Below are positions 62,994-64,000 of a DNA stretch of 64,000 bases, piece after piece. Position numbers and translations under genes: made by a program. Below the pieces are notes generated by a model that had not been told where the DNA came from, did not search any database, and was given only the letters and a program-made list of their open reading frames with translations. How positions within the stretch are numbered: position 1 is the stretch's first letter; each line of letters starts with the position of its first letter. Source of the stretch: AP-15 sp963736715 (GTDB lineage: Bacteria; Pseudomonadota; Alphaproteobacteria; ATCC43930; CGMCC-115725); assembly GCA_963736715.1 (NCBI GenBank), contig CAVTQA010000052.1, positions 1-64,000 of the forward strand. Direction: 5' to 3'.

Positions 62994-63950
62994 CTAGGCC
63001 TGGGTGCGGGGATCCAACGCGTCGCGCAATCCGTCGCCGATGAAGTTGATCGAGAGAACTGCGAGAAAAATCGCCCCGCCCGCGAACAACGCCCAATGAG
63101 GGGCGATGTCGAGGTAATCCTTGGCATCAAACAGTATGCGTCCCCAAGTGGGGATGTCGGGCGGGAAGCCGAGGCCGAGAAAGGACAGGGTCGATTCAGC
63201 AATGATGGCGGCGGCGACGTCGATCGTGCCGGCGACGATGATGGGCCCCAACGAGTTCGGCAGGATGTGGCGCATCACCAGCCGCAAGCCGGTCATGCCG
63301 AGAGCCCGCGCCGCCTCGACGAACTCCTTTTCGCGCAGCGAAAAAAACTGCGCGCGCACGAGCCGCGCCACCTGCATCCACCGAAAGCCGCCGATCACTA
63401 CGACGATCAGGATGAAGGTGCCGGCCTCGAGCCCGACCAGCTGCGTCAACGGCTCACGAAACAGGTAAATAATCAGCAACAGCAACGGCAAGGGCGGCAG
63501 TGAAAGGAACAGGTCGGTAAGCCACATCAGCGCCGCATCTATACTGCCGCGAGACATGCCGGCAATTGCCCCGATGGTCGTCCCGACAATGATCGCGACG
63601 AGCATGGCGGCCAGTCCGACCGCCAGCGATATGCGGCCGCCATAAAGCATGCGGGCGAGCAGATCCTGGCCGAGGTCGTCGGTGCCGAATGGATGGTTCC
63701 AAGACGGGCCTTCGAGATGAGAGCTGAAATCGATGTCGTTGATCGGCACTCGCCACAGCAGCGGCCCGAATGCCACCGCCAGCGCCATCAATGCTAGGAT
63801 GACGCTGCTAGCGACGGCCAGCTTATGCCGGCGAAAGCGTCGCCAAATCTCGCCGGCGGGCGATGCGCGCTCGCCCAGGGCGATGCCTTCCGGCACCGGG
63901 CTAGCGGTAGGCGATGCGAGGGTCGAGCCAGCCATAAAGGACGTCGGCAA
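62994..63950 (-). CDS. Peptide ABC transporter permease (DppC/OppC type)
   Basis: This is an inner-membrane permease with six predicted helices. After an N-terminal OppC_N segment (IWRRFRRHKLAVASSVILAL) come HPFGTDDLGQDLLARMLYGG, SLAVGLAAMLVAIIVGTTIG and the EAA loop EFVEAARALGMTGLRLVMRH-ILPN, which contacts the ATPase. The C-terminus is ALFAGGAIFLAVLSINFIGD-GLRDALDPR. The start is uncertain: ATG 63950 overlaps the upstream gene by 50 bp, while GTG 63896 lies just after its stop. With the partial DppB-like gene it forms part of a dipeptide/nickel-type operon that extends beyond the window. Confidence 0.9.
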   Translation of the reverse strand: MPTSFMAGSTLASPTASPVPEGIALGERASPAGEIWRRFRRHKLAVASSVILALMALAVAFGPLLWRVPINDIDFSSHLEGPSWNHPFGTDDLGQDLLARMLYGGRISLAVGLAAMLVAIIVGTTIGAIAGMSRGSIDAALMWLTDLFLSLPPLPLLLLIIYLFREPLTQLVGLEAGTFILIVVVIGGFRWMQVARLVRAQFFSLREKEFVEAARALGMTGLRLVMRHILPNSLGPIIVAGTIDVAAAIIAESTLSFLGLGFPPDIPTWGRILFDAKDYLDIAPHWALFAGGAIFLAVLSINFIGDGLRDALDPRTQA

Positions 63951-64000
63951 GCAGGTTGAACAGGATCACCAAGCAGGCGAACACAAACGTCACCGCCATA
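63901..64000 (-). CDS. Peptide ABC transporter permease (DppB type), partial 3' end
   Basis: The last 32 codons of a gene entering from the right edge are visible: AVTFVFACLVILFNLLADVL followed by YGWLDPRIAYR and TAG at 63901. This is the characteristic end of DppB/OppB permeases (…LxDxxYxxxDPRxxY). Its stop lies 4 bp before the GTG alternative start of the DppC-type gene. Confidence 0.85.
   Translation of the reverse strand, partial: MAVTFVFACLVILFNLLADVLYGWLDPRIAYR

Overview
This 64 kb window is high-GC chromosomal DNA, most likely from an alphaproteobacterium (Hyphomicrobiales or Rhodospirillales grade). The basis is a NadQ/COG4111-like regulator, a Flp-type pilin, a DUF5681 protein, a fused type III CoA-transferase, TolB/TPR-linked class III cyclases and about 80-bp interspersed palindromes built on CCCGCGAAAGCGGG. 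No rRNA, tRNA or CRISPR array was found.

Layout. 0.2-2.2 kb: an IS1634-like element whose right end supplies the last codons of a neighbouring luciferase-like oxidoreductase gene. 2.1-9.1 kb: oxidoreductases, a polysaccharide deacetylase, a split chromate transporter, folB and folP converging, and a secreted peptidoglycan-binding protein. 9.4-13.5 kb: a secreted Ig-like/beta-helix gene pair (the second broken), a NAD-type regulator and a small secreted protein with an internal stop. 13.6-19.3 kb: a peptide-type binding protein next to a CoA-transferase, then MarR / MoaD-like / beta-propeller genes arranged around a palindromic operator. 19.3-25.5 kb: an AT-richer accessory island (DUF5681, serine recombinase, nuclease-like and SEC-C proteins, IS1595 remnant), nearly all broken. 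25.5-41.8 kb: core-like genes (alpha/beta hydrolase, GT87, Flp pilin, Rieske protein, comEC, cyclase/TPR, YHS-RidA fusion, class III aminotransferase with an attenuator-like leader, MetE-like protein, SDR, DUF29, mutS). 42.6-45.2 kb: a second accessory island (HNH protein, serine recombinase, membrane protein, 87-bp inverted-repeat element). Both islands end at copies of one 665-bp direct repeat (about 24.84 and 45.18 kb). 45.7-54 kb: SDR, Tat-type carbonic anhydrase, an RND efflux pair, DUF502, cupin, racemase and two lipoproteins. 54.4-64 kb: cyclase, a DsbA/FrnE-like protein, SDR, LLM oxidoreductase, VOC protein, Cys-rich repeat protein, second cyclase/TPR, methyltransferase and Dpp-type permeases.

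The most interesting observation is at 55680-56300. The DsbA/FrnE-like gene has a good ribosome-binding site and start, and a single in-frame TGA that falls exactly on the first Cys of the CPWC active site (U-PWC). A 6-7 bp hairpin with G at loop position 2 follows about 20 nt downstream, which resembles a bacterial SECIS. It is a candidate selenoprotein.

The main caution is that about twenty single-base frameshifts or stops occur across the window, including in mutS, the RND pump and the methyltransferase. That pattern suggests indel errors in the assembly or genome-wide decay, so every broken gene, including the TGA case, needs read-level confirmation.
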